Below, piece after piece: positions 20,425 to 30,285 of a stretch of DNA of 64,000 nt. Position 1 is the first letter of the stretch; each line of letters starts with the position of its first letter. Made by a program: the position numbers and the translations under genes. Source of the DNA: Buchnera aphidicola (Aphis fabae) (GTDB lineage: Bacteria; Pseudomonadota; Gammaproteobacteria; Enterobacterales; Enterobacteriaceae). The DNA lies in NCBI RefSeq assembly GCF_009069125.1, contig NZ_CP042427.1, forward strand, positions 186,001 to 250,000, given 5' to 3'. The notes under the pieces were generated by a model. It did no database searches and was not told the origin of the DNA. It saw only the letters and a program-made list of their open reading frames with translations.

Positions 20425-21366
20425 TTAGTCTAAATCTAAAATAAGATCTTTCATATCATCAGGTAAATCAATTTTAAAATTAATTAACTTTTTAGTAATA
20501 GGATGTAAAAATTCAATATAATGTGCATGTAGTGCTTGACGAGAAAAAATTTTATTTTTATAACAACACTTTTTTTTAAAAAAATTACAAGAATAATTAA
20601 TCCCACCGTATACAGAATCACCTAATAAAGGATATCTAATATGTAGCATATGAACACGAATTTGATGAGTTCGACCTGTTTCTAATCTTAATAAGATATG
20701 TGTATAAAATTTAAATCGCCTAATTATTTTATAATGTGTAATAGCAGGTTTTCCTGAGGGATGTGCTATCATACATATTCTTTTAGTAGGATGACGCATT
20801 ATAGGATAGTTAATTGTACCACCAGAAATCATATTTCCTTTTACAACAGCTTGATATTCTCGAATAACTTTTTTAGATTTTAATAATTCAACTAAATAAT
20901 AATATGCAAAAATTGTTTTTGCTATCACCATTAAACCACTAGTATTTTTATCTAAACGATGAACAATTCCACAACGAGGTAAATATTTGCTATTTTTATA
21001 ACGATATAATAATCCATTTAAAATTGTATTACTATTATTTCCAGCTCCAGGATGAACAACTAAACCAGGAGATTTATTTATAACTAATAAATTATTATCT
21101 TCATATATAATATTTAAAAAAATATTTTCCGGCAAATCAGACGTTATTTTTTCAATAATTGGATAAATAGTAATTTTTTCACCTCCTAATATTTTTTTAT
21201 CAGGTTTATTTTCTATTTGGCCATTAACATATACATGATTCATAAGAATCCAATTCTTAAGACAAGAACGAGAATACTGAGTAAAAATTTGAGAAATAGT
21301 TTGATCTAATCTTTTTCCTAAAACTGTATTATAAGGAGCTAATATACTTATTTTTTTTTTTTTCAA
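20425..21366 (-). CDS. rluD: 23S rRNA pseudouridine synthase RluD, UUG start
   Basis: RluD makes pseudouridines 1911, 1915 and 1917 in helix 69 of 23S rRNA. An N-terminal S4 domain (RLDQTISQIF, WILMNHVYVNG) is followed by the catalytic domain with GIVHRLDKNTSGLMV and RLETGRTHQIRVH. There is no ATG near the N terminus. Two in-frame TTGs lie at 21372 and 21366; TAAGGA (21380-21375) is eight bases from the second and only two from the first, and 21366 also places the catalytic Asp at residue 139 as in E. coli. Thirteen A in a row follow the start (Lys codons). It is divergent from bamD, as in E. coli, and about ten residues shorter at the C terminus. Confidence 0.93.
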   Translation of the reverse strand: MKKKKISILAPYNTVLGKRLDQTISQIFTQYSRSCLKNWILMNHVYVNGQIENKPDKKILGGEKITIYPIIEKITSDLPENIFLNIIYEDNNLLVINKSPGLVVHPGAGNNSNTILNGLLYRYKNSKYLPRCGIVHRLDKNTSGLMVIAKTIFAYYYLVELLKSKKVIREYQAVVKGNMISGGTINYPIMRHPTKRICMIAHPSGKPAITHYKIIRRFKFYTHILLRLETGRTHQIRVHMLHIRYPLLGDSVYGGINYSCNFFKKKCCYKNKIFSRQALHAHYIEFLHPITKKLINFKIDLPDDMKDLILDLD

Positions 21367-21502
21367 TATCAAAATCCTTATTTTTAAAATATATTTATTT
21401 AATCTAAATCTTTAATTTTTATAGAATATGATATTCTAATATATATTAATATAATAAATATTATTAATATAAAATTTCATTAAATTATAGAAAACATATA
21501 TT

Positions 21503-22240
21503 ATGCTAAAAAAAAATATTTTAACTGTTTTTATACTACTATTTATATTTATACATTTTTCAGCGTATTCTCAAAATACGCAACAAAAAAAAATTATTCA
21601 AGAAAAAATATTTTATGAATATTGTAAAAAAGAACTAAAAGAAAACCAATTTGATAATGCAATATTTCATTTAGAAACTATGAAAAAAAAAAATATTTCT
21701 AATGTTTATTCGGATAAAATTCAAATTAATTTAATTTATGCTTATTATAAAATTGAAAATTTTAATATGGCACAAAAAAATATAAAGGAATTTATACAAC
21801 TATATCCAAAACATCCAAATATTGATTATATTTTTTATATAAAAAGTTTAATAGATATATCGCTTGACAAAAATATTTTTTTAAAAGTTTTAACTATAAA
21901 AAATTATAAAAGCGATCCTATTTATGCACAAAAAGCTTTCTTTGAATTAAAAAATTTTTTATATAGCTACCCTCAAAGTATTTATATTATAAATGCAAAA
22001 AAAGATTTATTTTATTTAAAACAACGTTTATCAAAATATGATTTTGAAATATTAAAATATTATTTTAATCATAAAAAATATATAGCAGTTATCAACCGAG
22101 GTGAAGAAATACTTCAAAAGTATCCAGAAACTTCATCTGCAATAGAAACATTAAGTTATATGAAACAAGCTTTTATTAAATTAAAAATATTTAATACTGC
22201 TGAAAAAATATCCAAAATTATTTCACTAAACAAATTTTAA
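21503..22240 (+). CDS. bamD: Outer membrane assembly factor BamD, no lipobox
   Basis: BamD (YfiO) is the TPR subunit of the BAM complex that inserts outer-membrane proteins. It has 245 residues, the E. coli length, with a signal peptide at about 1-23 followed by TPR-like helices; best-matching parts are [39 protein letters not shown] and [13 protein letters not shown]. The E. coli protein is a lipoprotein (LAGC at the signal end). Here the signal segment ends FSAYSQN with no cysteine, so it should be cut by signal peptidase I or remain as an anchor. Gene position next to divergent rluD agrees with E. coli. Confidence 0.88.
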   Translation: MLKKNILTVFILLFIFIHFSAYSQNTQQKKIIQEKIFYEYCKKELKENQFDNAIFHLETMKKKNISNVYSDKIQINLIYAYYKIENFNMAQKNIKEFIQLYPKHPNIDYIFYIKSLIDISLDKNIFLKVLTIKNYKSDPIYAQKAFFELKNFLYSYPQSIYIINAKKDLFYLKQRLSKYDFEILKYYFNHKKYIAVINRGEEILQKYPETSSAIETLSYMKQAFIKLKIFNTAEKISKIISLNKF

Positions 22241-22344
22241 AACTTTTTAATAAAATAGTTTTAATTCATAATAAATTTAAATTTTAAATTATATTTCAAA
22301 ATACCTTAACAGAATAAACGTTATTTTTAAAAAAATTAAAAAAT

Positions 22345-24999
22345 ATGAAAAATACAACAAATGAAATACGACAAAAGTTTTTAACATTTTTTCAAAAAAA
22401 AGGACATACTATTCTGCCAAGTAGTTCTTTAATTCCAACAAATGATTCTACATTACTTTTTACTAATGCAGGAATGAATCAATTTAAAAATTTTTTTTTA
22501 AATCCCAAAAAAAAAAAATATTCTCGTATCACTACTTCACAACGTTGTTTAAGGACAGGAGGAAAACATAATGATTTAAAAAATGTAGGCTATACGGAAA
22601 GACATCATACATTTTTTGAAATGCTTGGTAATTTTAGCTTTAATGACTATTTTAAAAAAGAAGCAATTATATATGCATGGGAATTATTAACATCTAAACA
22701 ATGGTTTAATATTAATAAAAACAAATTATGGATTTCAGTATATAAAAATGATGAAGAAACATATAAAATATGGCTTGATGTTATTAAAGTTTCTCCCGAA
22801 CATATCATTAAAATAGGTGATAAAAGTAATTGTAAATATAATTCTGAAAATTTTTGGCAAATGGGTGATACTGGACCATGCGGTCCATGCACTGAGATAT
22901 TTTATAATTATGATACAAAAAAAAATTATGATTTTTATGAATTTTTAGAAAATAAAAATGAATATTTTATTGAAATTTGGAATATTGTTTTTATAGAATA
23001 TAATCGTATTTCTTCAACAAAAATAATTCCACTAAAATATAAATCTATAGATACAGGAATGGGTTTAGAAAGAATTGCTGCGGTCTTGCAAAATGTAAAC
23101 TCAAATTATAAAATTGATGTTTTTCAAAAATTAATTCAAAATATCGCTCATTTCAGTAAAATAACAAATTTAAATAATATATCTTTAAAAATAATTTCAG
23201 ATCATATTAGATCTTCTATATTTCTTATTTATGAAAATATAATTCCATCAAATGAACATCGAGGATATATTTTAAGAAGAATTATTAGAAGAATGTTAAG
23301 ACATGCATACAAAATTGGAATAAATAAAAATTGTTTTTATAAAATTGTACCTTATTTTGTTGAAAATATAAGTGAAAATTTTAATTTTTTAAAAGGAACA
23401 GAAAAAAAAATTAAAGAAATATTAAAAACAGAAGAAATTCAATTTTCTGACACTCTTGAAAAAGGATTAAAAATATTAAATACAGAAATAAAAAAAACAT
23501 ATAATCAAAAAATTTCTGGAAAAACTATTTTTTATCTTTATGATACATTTGGATTCCCTGCTGATTTAACAATAGAAATTTGTCGTGAACAAGGAATTGA
23601 AGTAGATCTTAATAGCTATTATTTAGAAAAAGAAAAACAAAAAAAACAATCCAACATAAGAAGCAAATTTTATGCAGATTATAATAAAATAATCAATATT
23701 AATGATAATTGTACGTTCGAAGGTTATAAAAAAAACACAATAAAAGCATTAACAAAACATATTTATGTAAATAACAAACCAGTTTCATTAATTTCAGAAG
23801 GTGAAAATGGAATTATTTTTCTTGATAAAACATGCTTTTATCCAGAATCTGGTGGTCAAATAGGTGATATAGGGGAATTATATAATAAAAAATCACGTTT
23901 TTTAGTTGAAAATACAAAAAAATATGGAAATACAATTGGACATATTGGAAAAGTAACTAGAGGAAAATTTGAAATTAATAATTTTTTATATACTAAAATT
24001 GATAAAGTTTATAGAAATAAAATACAAATAAATCATTCAGCTACTCATTTGCTTCATGCTGCATTACGTAAAGTATTAGGAGATGTAGTTAATCAAAAGG
24101 GATCTTTAGTAACTAATACACGTTTAAGATTTGACTTTTCTTATCCCAAAATTATAAGTTTATCTGATATACAAAAAATCGAACACATTGTAAATTCAGA
24201 AATATATAAAAATAATTTAATTAAAGTTCAATATTGTAGTTTAGAAGAAGCAAAAAAGAAAAAAGCAATAGCATTATTTGAAAATAAATATGATTCTATT
24301 GTTCGTGTTGTATTCATTAAAAATTTTTCTATAGAACTTTGTGGTGGCACACATACTAGCAGAACTGGCAATATTGGACTATTTAAAATAACAGAACAAT
24401 CAAGTATATCATCTGGTATCAAAAGAATAGAAGCTATAACAGAATCTAAAGCACTTAACTTTTTACATATTAAAGAAAATGAAATAGAAAATATATCCAC
24501 TACTTTAAAAACTAAAAGTATTAATTTCAAAGAAAAAATAGAAAAATTAATAATACAAGTAAAAGATTTAGAAAAAAAAGTAAATATTTTACAAGCAAAA
24601 GAAAATACATATCAAATTAAAAAAATTACTGAAAATATTGAAACTATAAAAGGAGTGAAATTATTAATTAATACATTTAATAATTATGATTATAAATCAT
24701 TAAAGTCAATTATTGATCAATTAAAAAAAGATTTTAAACATGCAATTATCATATTTATAAATAAAAATAATAATAATTTTAATATAATTACAGGAGTTAC
24801 CAAAGATTTAACTAGTTATTTAACTGCATTGGAAATTATTAAAATTTTTATTAAACATACTAATGGAAAAGGGGGGGGGAAAAAAGAAATAGCTGAAGGT
24901 GGTAGTTTAAATATAACAAATTTATCTAAAATTTTAAAAATTATTAAATTATGGATTAATTTAAAACTAAAAAATAAAAAAAATGATTTTGATAAATAA
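22345..24999 (+). CDS. alaS: Alanyl-tRNA synthetase
   Basis: AlaRS charges tRNA-Ala and edits Ser- and Gly-mischarged tRNA. It has 884 residues (E. coli 876). The class II catalytic domain has RCLRTGGKHNDL and GDTGPCGPCTEIF; the editing domain has HSATHLLHAALR and the zinc motif CGGTH; the C-terminal domain includes NGKGGGKKE. Two homopolymers are embedded in frame: twelve A near 22505 (four Lys codons) and nine G at about 24871-24879 (three GGG codons), the latter remarkable in so AT-rich a genome. csrA and tRNAs follow, as in E. coli. Confidence 0.97.
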   Translation: MKNTTNEIRQKFLTFFQKKGHTILPSSSLIPTNDSTLLFTNAGMNQFKNFFLNPKKKKYSRITTSQRCLRTGGKHNDLKNVGYTERHHTFFEMLGNFSFNDYFKKEAIIYAWELLTSKQWFNINKNKLWISVYKNDEETYKIWLDVIKVSPEHIIKIGDKSNCKYNSENFWQMGDTGPCGPCTEIFYNYDTKKNYDFYEFLENKNEYFIEIWNIVFIEYNRISSTKIIPLKYKSIDTGMGLERIAAVLQNVNSNYKIDVFQKLIQNIAHFSKITNLNNISLKIISDHIRSSIFLIYENIIPSNEHRGYILRRIIRRMLRHAYKIGINKNCFYKIVPYFVENISENFNFLKGTEKKIKEILKTEEIQFSDTLEKGLKILNTEIKKTYNQKISGKTIFYLYDTFGFPADLTIEICREQGIEVDLNSYYLEKEKQKKQSNIRSKFYADYNKIININDNCTFEGYKKNTIKALTKHIYVNNKPVSLISEGENGIIFLDKTCFYPESGGQIGDIGELYNKKSRFLVENTKKYGNTIGHIGKVTRGKFEINNFLYTKIDKVYRNKIQINHSATHLLHAALRKVLGDVVNQKGSLVTNTRLRFDFSYPKIISLSDIQKIEHIVNSEIYKNNLIKVQYCSLEEAKKKKAIALFENKYDSIVRVVFIKNFSIELCGGTHTSRTGNIGLFKITEQSSISSGIKRIEAITESKALNFLHIKENEIENISTTLKTKSINFKEKIEKLIIQVKDLEKKVNILQAKENTYQIKKITENIETIKGVKLLINTFNNYDYKSLKSIIDQLKKDFKHAIIIFINKNNNNFNIITGVTKDLTSYLTALEIIKIFIKHTNGKGGGKKEIAEGGSLNITNLSKILKIIKLWINLKLKNKKNDFDK

Positions 25000-25030
25000 T
25001 TATATTGAAAATAAATATACTTAATTTAAA

Positions 25031-25173
25031 ACTACATTAATATATAATGTAATATATATCAATGTAGTATAATACTATACTATTTAAATATTTTACAGTC
25101 TATATTTTAGCACTGTATTATTTTAACTCCAGGAATCAGATTGGATGAACTCTTTTATTTCAAGGAAAAAAGA
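25031..25173 (+). promoter_or_regulatory. alaS-csrA spacer: inverted repeat, TATAAT box, GGA motifs
   Basis: ACTACATT (25031-25038) pairs with AATGTAGT (25061-25068), a hairpin that may end alaS. The end of this repeat overlaps TATAAT (25068-25073), a perfect -10 box, but no good -35 box stands at the right distance. The leader downstream has three GGA triplets (25132-25134, 25143-25145 and 25164-25166, the last in the ribosome site). GGA in single-stranded leaders is the core of CsrA binding sites, so autoregulation as in E. coli is possible; this is inference. Confidence 0.4.
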
Positions 25174-25359
25174 ATGCTTATTCTAACTCGTCGAGTTGGC
25201 GAAACATTGATAATTGGCGATGAAATAACTGTAACAGTACTAGGAGTAAAAGGCAACCAAGTTCGTATTGGTGTAAATGCCCCTAAAGAAGTTTCGGTAC
25301 ATCGTGAAGAGATATATCAACGTATTCAAGCGGAAAAAAAGCAGCAAAAAAATAAATAG
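25174..25359 (+). CDS. csrA: Carbon storage regulator CsrA
   Basis: CsrA is an RNA-binding dimer that represses or stabilises mRNAs by binding GGA motifs near ribosome sites. The frame is open from 25141, but the ATG at 25174 ([10 protein letters not shown]) matches the family, has AAGGA seven bases upstream, and gives 61 residues, the E. coli length. Over the first 54 residues it is almost identical to E. coli, including RNA-contacting Arg44 (VHREE). It is retained while other global regulators are lost. The CsrB/CsrC antagonist RNAs are not visible here. Confidence 0.96.
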   Translation: MLILTRRVGETLIIGDEITVTVLGVKGNQVRIGVNAPKEVSVHREEIYQRIQAEKKQQKNK

Positions 25360-25366
25360 AAACTAT

Positions 25367-25404
25367 TGCATCTTACAATATTTAAGTAAGATGCATTTTA
25401 TATT
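25367..25404 (+). terminator. Rho-independent terminator of csrA
   Basis: TGCATCTTAC (25367-25376) and GTAAGATGCA (25386-25395) form a perfect 10-bp stem with a nine-base loop, followed by TTTTATATTT. Confidence 0.85.
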
Positions 25405-25409
25405 TCTAT

Positions 25410-25440
25410 TGAATGATGTGTTATCATTCATCATTTATTT
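25410..25440 (+). terminator. Second tandem hairpin after csrA
   Basis: TGAATGAT (25410-25417) and ATCATTCA (25423-25430) form a perfect 8-bp stem with loop GTGTT, followed by TCATTTATTT. It probably backs up the csrA terminator and isolates the downstream tRNA promoter. Confidence 0.6.
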
Positions 25441-25451
25441 TTAAAAAAAAA

Positions 25452-25479
25452 TTGACTTATATTTAAAAAAAAGTAAAAT
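25452..25479 (+). promoter_or_regulatory. Sigma-70 promoter of the tRNA-Ser/tRNA-Arg unit
   Basis: A -35 box TTGACT (25452-25457) and a -10 box TAAAAT (25474-25479) are separated by 16 bases, and the -10 ends seven bases before the tRNA-Ser 5' end. Each box has five of six consensus bases. It lies just after two terminator hairpins, where a new transcription unit should start. Confidence 0.7.
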
Positions 25480-25486
25480 TAAAATA

Positions 25487-25576
25487 GGTGAAATGGCCGA
25501 GAGGCTTAAGGCGCTCCCCTGCTAAGGGAGTATGTAGAAAAACTCTGCATCGAGGGTTCGAATCCCTCTTTCACCG
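25487..25576 (+). tRNA. serV: tRNA-Ser, anticodon GCT
   Basis: A 90-base class II tRNA nearly identical to E. coli serV. Acceptor GGTGAAA pairs with TTTCACC, the anticodon stem CTCCC/GGGAG encloses CTGCTAA with anticodon GCT at 25521-25523, a long variable arm follows, and the T arm has GGTTCGAATCC. The discriminator is G and the next bases are GTA, so CCA is not encoded. Position after csrA matches E. coli. Confidence 0.96.
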
Positions 25577-25586
25577 GTAAAAAATT

Positions 25587-25660
25587 GCATCCGTAGCTCA
25601 GTTGGATAGAGTACTCGGCTACGAACCGAGCGGTCGGAGGTTCGAATCCTTCCGGATGCA
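25587..25660 (+). tRNA. argV: tRNA-Arg, anticodon ACG
   Basis: A 74-base tRNA nearly identical to the E. coli argQVYZ copies: GCATCCG acceptor, TAGCTCAGTTGGAT D arm, anticodon ACG at 25621-25623 in loop CTACGAA, GGTTCGAATCC T arm. A34 must be deaminated to inosine to read CGU, CGC and CGA. CCA is not encoded (AAA follows). It is ten bases after tRNA-Ser and shares its promoter. Confidence 0.96.
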
Positions 25661-25742
25661 AAAAAATTCTAACCAAGAATTTATCATCCTAACAATAAAA
25701 AGTTTTTTAAAAATAATTAAAAATTTAACTTAGGAGAAAAAA

Positions 25743-27275
25743 TTGATAGAGGATATCTCAAAAAAAATAACTTGGCTAGAAAAACACTCATCAATATTAA
25801 AAAATATTTCTCGAGGTATTGAACGAGAAACTCTAAGAATTAAAAAAAATGGAAATTTTTCAAATACTCAACATCCATATGACATTGGTTCTGCATTAAC
25901 ACATCAATGGATAACGACGGATTTTTCTGAAAATTTATTAGAGTTTATTACCCCAAATACTAATAATATAGATTATTTATTAATTTTTTTAAAAGATCTT
26001 CATTCTTTTGTAGCATATAAAAACTCAAACGAGTTAATGTGGCCTTTTAGTATTCCATATATATATAAAAAATCAACAAATATTCAAATAGCAAAATATG
26101 GAACTTCTAATTATGGAGCATTTAAAACTCTTTATAGAAAAGGTTTAAAAATCAGATATGGTGATTTAAAAAATACTATTTCAGGTATACATTATAATTT
26201 TTCATTACCAACAACATTTTGGCCAAAAGACACCACAGAAAAAACAGATAATATATCATCTGGATATTTAAACTTAATTCGTAATTATTATAGATTTGGT
26301 TGGATTATTCCATATTTATTTGGATCATCACCTGCGATATTAGAAAATTTCATAACAAATAAAAAATACAAATTTCAAAAAAACAAAGAAGGTATATTAT
26401 ATTTACCCTGGTCAACTTCATTACGACTAAGTGATATGGGATATACGAGCACTTCTATTGAAGATCTAAATATTACATTTAATAATCTAGAATCATATAT
26501 CAATTGTTTAAAAAAAGCGATGAATACCCCATCTAAAAAATTTTCTGATTTAGGACTAATAAATAAACTTGGAGAATTTCAGCAATTAAACACTAATATA
26601 TTACAATTAGAAAATGAATTATATACACAAATCAGACCTAAGAGAACAACTAATTATGGAGAATCGCTTCTAGATGCTCTAAAAGATAGAGGAATCGAAT
26701 ATGTAGAAATACGTTCTTTAGATATAAATCCATTTTCATCTATTGGAATTAATAAGAATCAAATACTTATACTAGATTTATTTTTAATCTGGTGCTCTTT
26801 AATGGATGCTCCGAAAACAAAAAAAACAGATTTTTATTTTATCACTAAAAATTGGAACAAAATTATTTTTGAAGGACGAAAACCAAATCAAAAAATTTAT
26901 ATTAATGAAAATAAAAAGTATAAATTAAAAAAAATCGGTAAAAGAATATTTCAAGATTTAAAAAAAATTGCTATTATCCTTGATAATCAATCAAAAAATG
27001 AAGAATATCAAAAAGTATGCGATAAAAAAATACTTTTTTTTGAATATCCAGAATTAACTTATTCAGCTAAATTTTTAAAACTTTTTATTGAAAACAATAG
27101 AATAAAAAAAACAGGATTAAATTTAGCTAATACATATCACAATCAATTTATTAATCAATTTTATTATAATTCACATAAGCAAATACTTGAAAATGAAACT
27201 ATTCGTTCTCATCAAAAAGAAATAGAACTAGAAAAAAACGAAACACTATCTTTAAAAGATTATCTAAGAAAATAA
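25743..27275 (+). CDS. gshA: Glutamate-cysteine ligase, UUG start
   Basis: GshA makes gamma-glutamylcysteine, the first step of glutathione synthesis. It has 510 residues (E. coli 518) with [53 protein letters not shown] and [12 protein letters not shown]. Translation starts at TTG (25743), six bases after AGGAG; E. coli gshA also starts with TTG, so the weak start is conserved. No gshB is in the window. Order tRNA-Arg-gshA matches E. coli. Confidence 0.96.
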   Translation: MIEDISKKITWLEKHSSILKNISRGIERETLRIKKNGNFSNTQHPYDIGSALTHQWITTDFSENLLEFITPNTNNIDYLLIFLKDLHSFVAYKNSNELMWPFSIPYIYKKSTNIQIAKYGTSNYGAFKTLYRKGLKIRYGDLKNTISGIHYNFSLPTTFWPKDTTEKTDNISSGYLNLIRNYYRFGWIIPYLFGSSPAILENFITNKKYKFQKNKEGILYLPWSTSLRLSDMGYTSTSIEDLNITFNNLESYINCLKKAMNTPSKKFSDLGLINKLGEFQQLNTNILQLENELYTQIRPKRTTNYGESLLDALKDRGIEYVEIRSLDINPFSSIGINKNQILILDLFLIWCSLMDAPKTKKTDFYFITKNWNKIIFEGRKPNQKIYINENKKYKLKKIGKRIFQDLKKIAIILDNQSKNEEYQKVCDKKILFFEYPELTYSAKFLKLFIENNRIKKTGLNLANTYHNQFINQFYYNSHKQILENETIRSHQKEIELEKNETLSLKDYLRK

Positions 27276-27283
27276 ATTATTCT

Positions 27284-27304
27284 CCCATGCTAGATTAACA
27301 TGGG
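27284..27304. terminator. Hairpin between convergent gshA and metK
   Basis: CCCATG (27284-27289) pairs with CATGGG (27299-27304), extended outward by TTC/GAA with one bulged T. The loop is nine bases. The flanks are A/T-rich but lack long T tracts, so it is a plausible weak bidirectional terminator. Confidence 0.5.
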
Positions 27305-27403
27305 GAAATTATTAATAATTTAATATCATTATTCATATTACTATTAAGACATTTATACAAATTATTTTTTTTAAGATATAATATATTCAATGTTATACAG
27401 TTT

Positions 27404-28543
27404 TTATTGAGCTAACTCGTCTACTTTATCTATCTTTTCCCATGGAAACTCTTCTCTTCCAAAATGTCCATATACAGATGTTTTTAAATAAATAGGTTGT
27501 AGTAAATCAAGCATTTTAATTAATCCATATGGACGTAAATCAAAAATATCTCGAACTAAATTAATTAATGCTTGATTACTAAGTTTACCAGTACGAAAAG
27601 TTTCGATCATAATAGAAGTCGGTTCAGCTATCCCAATAGCATACGATAATTGGATTTCACAACGATCTGCTAAACCTGCTGCTACAATATTTTTAGCTAC
27701 ATATCTAGCAGCATATGCTGCAGATCGATCTACTTTAGATGGATCTTTCCCAGAAAAAGCTCCTCCACCATGTCTAGACATTCCCCCATAAGTATCTACA
27801 ATAATCTTACGACCTGTTAAACCACAATCTCCCATAGGACCACCAATAACAAATCTTCCAGTAGGATTGATAAAAAATTTTGTATTTTTTGTTAGCCATT
27901 TTTTTGGTAAAACTGGTTTTATAATTTCTTCCATAACAGCTTCCTTTAAAACGTTTTGATTAATATTTTCTTTATGTTGAGTTGAAAATACGACTGTATC
28001 AATTCCTATTATACTTCCATCTTTATATTTAAATGTTACTTGACTTTTCGCATCAGGTCGTAACCAAGATAAAATATTTTTTTTTCTTAATTCAGATTGT
28101 TTTTTAACTAATAAATGAGCATAAGTAATAGGTGCAGGCATTAAAACCTCTGTTTCATTAGTAGCATAACCAAAAATAATACCTTGATCTCCAGCACCTT
28201 GTTCTAAGGGGTCAGAGCGATCAACTCCTTGAGTAATGTCAGGTGATTGTTTTCCTATAGCACTTAATATAGAACAAGAATTCGCATCAAAACCTGTTTC
28301 TGAATTAATATAACCAATATTGTTAATAGTATTTCGAGTAATTTCTTCAACATCGACCCAAGCAGTAGTACTAATTTCACCACCAATTAAAACCATTCCC
28401 GTTTTCACATAAGTTTCACAAGCAACTCTTGCTTTAATATCTTGTTTAAGAATTTCATCTAATAAAGCATCGGAAATTTGATCTGCAATTTTATCTGGAT
28501 GACCTTCTGAAACTGATTCTGATGTGAAAAGATATTCGTTCAT
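27404..28543 (-). CDS. metK: S-adenosylmethionine synthetase
   Basis: MetK makes S-adenosylmethionine from ATP and methionine; the product feeds the methyltransferases here (rlmE, trmD, rsmE, cysG) and radical-SAM enzymes (queE, miaB). It has 379 residues (E. coli 384) with [49 protein letters not shown] and [24 protein letters not shown] lies upstream of the ATG. Confidence 0.97.
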   Translation of the reverse strand: MNEYLFTSESVSEGHPDKIADQISDALLDEILKQDIKARVACETYVKTGMVLIGGEISTTAWVDVEEITRNTINNIGYINSETGFDANSCSILSAIGKQSPDITQGVDRSDPLEQGAGDQGIIFGYATNETEVLMPAPITYAHLLVKKQSELRKKNILSWLRPDAKSQVTFKYKDGSIIGIDTVVFSTQHKENINQNVLKEAVMEEIIKPVLPKKWLTKNTKFFINPTGRFVIGGPMGDCGLTGRKIIVDTYGGMSRHGGGAFSGKDPSKVDRSAAYAARYVAKNIVAAGLADRCEIQLSYAIGIAEPTSIMIETFRTGKLSNQALINLVRDIFDLRPYGLIKMLDLLQPIYLKTSVYGHFGREEFPWEKIDKVDELAQ

Positions 28544-28744
28544 TATATTTTTTATTCCTTTGAATTAAATAGTTTATGAAAACTAAAAAAATATATTTAG
28601 CTCAATATTCTATAAAACATAATATTTTTTCTAAAATATATGTTAATATATATCATATTAAATATTTTTATTAAAAAATAACACTCAAATAAAATTTTTT
28701 TAAAATAAAAAATAATAATTCAATATAATTGTTTTACATAGAAC

Positions 28745-29469
28745 ATGATTAAAAAAATATTTCTCATCTTAATTGGTATATTTTTTTTTTAATTATTATA
28801 AAAAAAGATAATATAAAAAAAAAACATATAAACAGTTTTCAAAAAGCTAAAATGTTAGCAATTCAAATACATAAGAATGCTCCTGGAACATTTTATTGCG
28901 GATGCAAAATTATTTGGCATAATAAAAAAGGCATTCCTAATTTATCATCATGCGGATATAAAATCCGTAAAAATAAAAACCGAGCAACACGAATTGAATG
29001 GGAACATGTTGTTCCATCATGGCAATTTGGACATCAAAAAAAATGTTGGAAAAAAGGCGGTAGAAAAAAATGTATTAAAAATAAAAATTATCAAAATATT
29101 GAATTTGATTTACATAATTTACAACCTTCTATTGGAGAAATTAATGGGGATCGTTCTAACTTCATGTATAGTGAATTAAATAGCAATACCAAACAATATG
29201 GTAAATGTAATATAAAAATAGATTTTAAAAAAAAATTAGTCGAACCACCTAAAATAGCTCGAGGAGCTATAGCTCGAACTTATTTTTATATGAGCAAAAT
29301 ATACAATATTAAATTATCTATACAGGAAAAAAAAATATTTCAAAAATGGGATATTAGTTTCCCAGTTACTAAATGGGAATGTATAAGAGAAAATTTAATA
29401 TTTAAAATACAAGGTAATCATAATAATTATGTTTACAAAAAATGTCTAAATAAAAAATTATTTTTTTAA
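28745..29469 (+). CDS. endA: DNA-specific endonuclease I, frameshift in signal peptide
   Basis: EndA is a periplasmic nuclease. The mature region is intact from about 28831: [42 protein letters not shown] (His-Glu-His catalytic region) and [19 protein letters not shown] all match E. coli. The signal peptide starts in another frame at ATG 28745 ([15 protein letters not shown]) and meets a stop right after ten T (28781-28790). One extra T would join them into 241 residues (E. coli 235). Starting instead at ATG 28852 would remove the signal peptide and leave a nuclease in the cytoplasm, which seems unlikely. Slippage at the T tract, a fresh mutation or a sequencing error are the options. rsmE follows by three bases, as in E. 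coli. Confidence 0.85.
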
Positions 29470-29472
29470 AAA

Positions 29473-30216
29473 ATGAAAAATCGTATTCCACGAATTTATG
29501 TTGATAAAAATTTAAAAATTAATGAAAAAATAATTTTAAATTCATCTAATACACATTATTTAATTCAAGTATTACGTATGAATATTCAAAATAAATTAGA
29601 AATATTTAATAATACAAATTATATTTTTTTATCTAAAATTATTGAAATTAAAAAAAAAATAGCAACTATTCTAATTTTAGAACAAGAAAAAAAAAATATT
29701 GAATCTCCATTATGTATTCATCTAGGATTAGTTATTTCAAAAAATGAAAAAATGAACTTTGCTATTCAGAAATCTGTTGAATTAGGTGTGGATGCAATTA
29801 CTCCAATATTTTCAGAACGTTGTAATATTAATAAAAATAAAAAAAATATTTTAAAAAAAATTATTTACTGGAAAAACATAATAGTTTCTGCATGTCAACA
29901 ATGCCAACGTAATATTATTCCAAGAATTAATAATGTAGAAGATATTAATATATGGTGTGAAAAATCAAATACAAATGAAATAAAAGTTATTTTAGATCCA
30001 CAATCTACAATGAATATTAATCAATTGCCAAAAAATGTTAATTTTATTCGATTATTAGTTGGCTGTGAAGGTGGATTTTCATCATCAGAAATAAAACAAG
30101 CAATTAAACATAAATTTATTCCAGTTAAATTAGGACCAAGAATTTTAAGAACAGAAACAGCTGCAATTGCAGCAGTAACTGCTTTACAAATTAAATTTGG
30201 GGATTTATTAAATTAA
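29473..30216 (+). CDS. rsmE: 16S rRNA (U1498) N3-methyltransferase
   Basis: RsmE methylates U1498 of 16S rRNA. It has 247 residues (E. coli 243). The start MKNRIPRIYVDKN aligns with the family MRIPRIYH. SPOUT-fold signatures: SVELGVDAITPIFSERC, SACQQCQRN, LLVGCEGGFSSSEI (Cys where E. coli has Pro) and LGPRILRTETAAIAAV. Ten A in a row near 29650 are read in frame, in contrast with the frameshifted tracts elsewhere. Confidence 0.95.
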   Translation: MKNRIPRIYVDKNLKINEKIILNSSNTHYLIQVLRMNIQNKLEIFNNTNYIFLSKIIEIKKKIATILILEQEKKNIESPLCIHLGLVISKNEKMNFAIQKSVELGVDAITPIFSERCNINKNKKNILKKIIYWKNIIVSACQQCQRNIIPRINNVEDINIWCEKSNTNEIKVILDPQSTMNINQLPKNVNFIRLLVGCEGGFSSSEIKQAIKHKFIPVKLGPRILRTETAAIAAVTALQIKFGDLLN

Positions 30217-30242
30217 TCACATAAAAATAGACTTTAATCACA

Positions 30243-30273
30243 AAATCATTCATTTAATATATTAAAATGATTT
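30243..30273. terminator. Weak hairpin between convergent rsmE and rpiA
   Basis: AAATCATT (30243-30250) pairs with AATGATTT (30266-30273) around an A/T loop that is itself partly palindromic. All-A/T stem with no clear T tract; listed as the only candidate terminator between the two convergent genes. Confidence 0.35.
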
Positions 30274-30285
30274 AAATCTAAAAAT

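Noticed and set aside
25664-25682. Terminator after tRNA-Arg (AAATTCT/AGAATTT)
   Set aside because: Short A/T stem without a T tract; too weak to list as a feature.
28877-29179. A 100-residue plus-strand frame inside endA
   Set aside because: It is an alternative frame of a gene whose proper frame carries all nuclease motifs.
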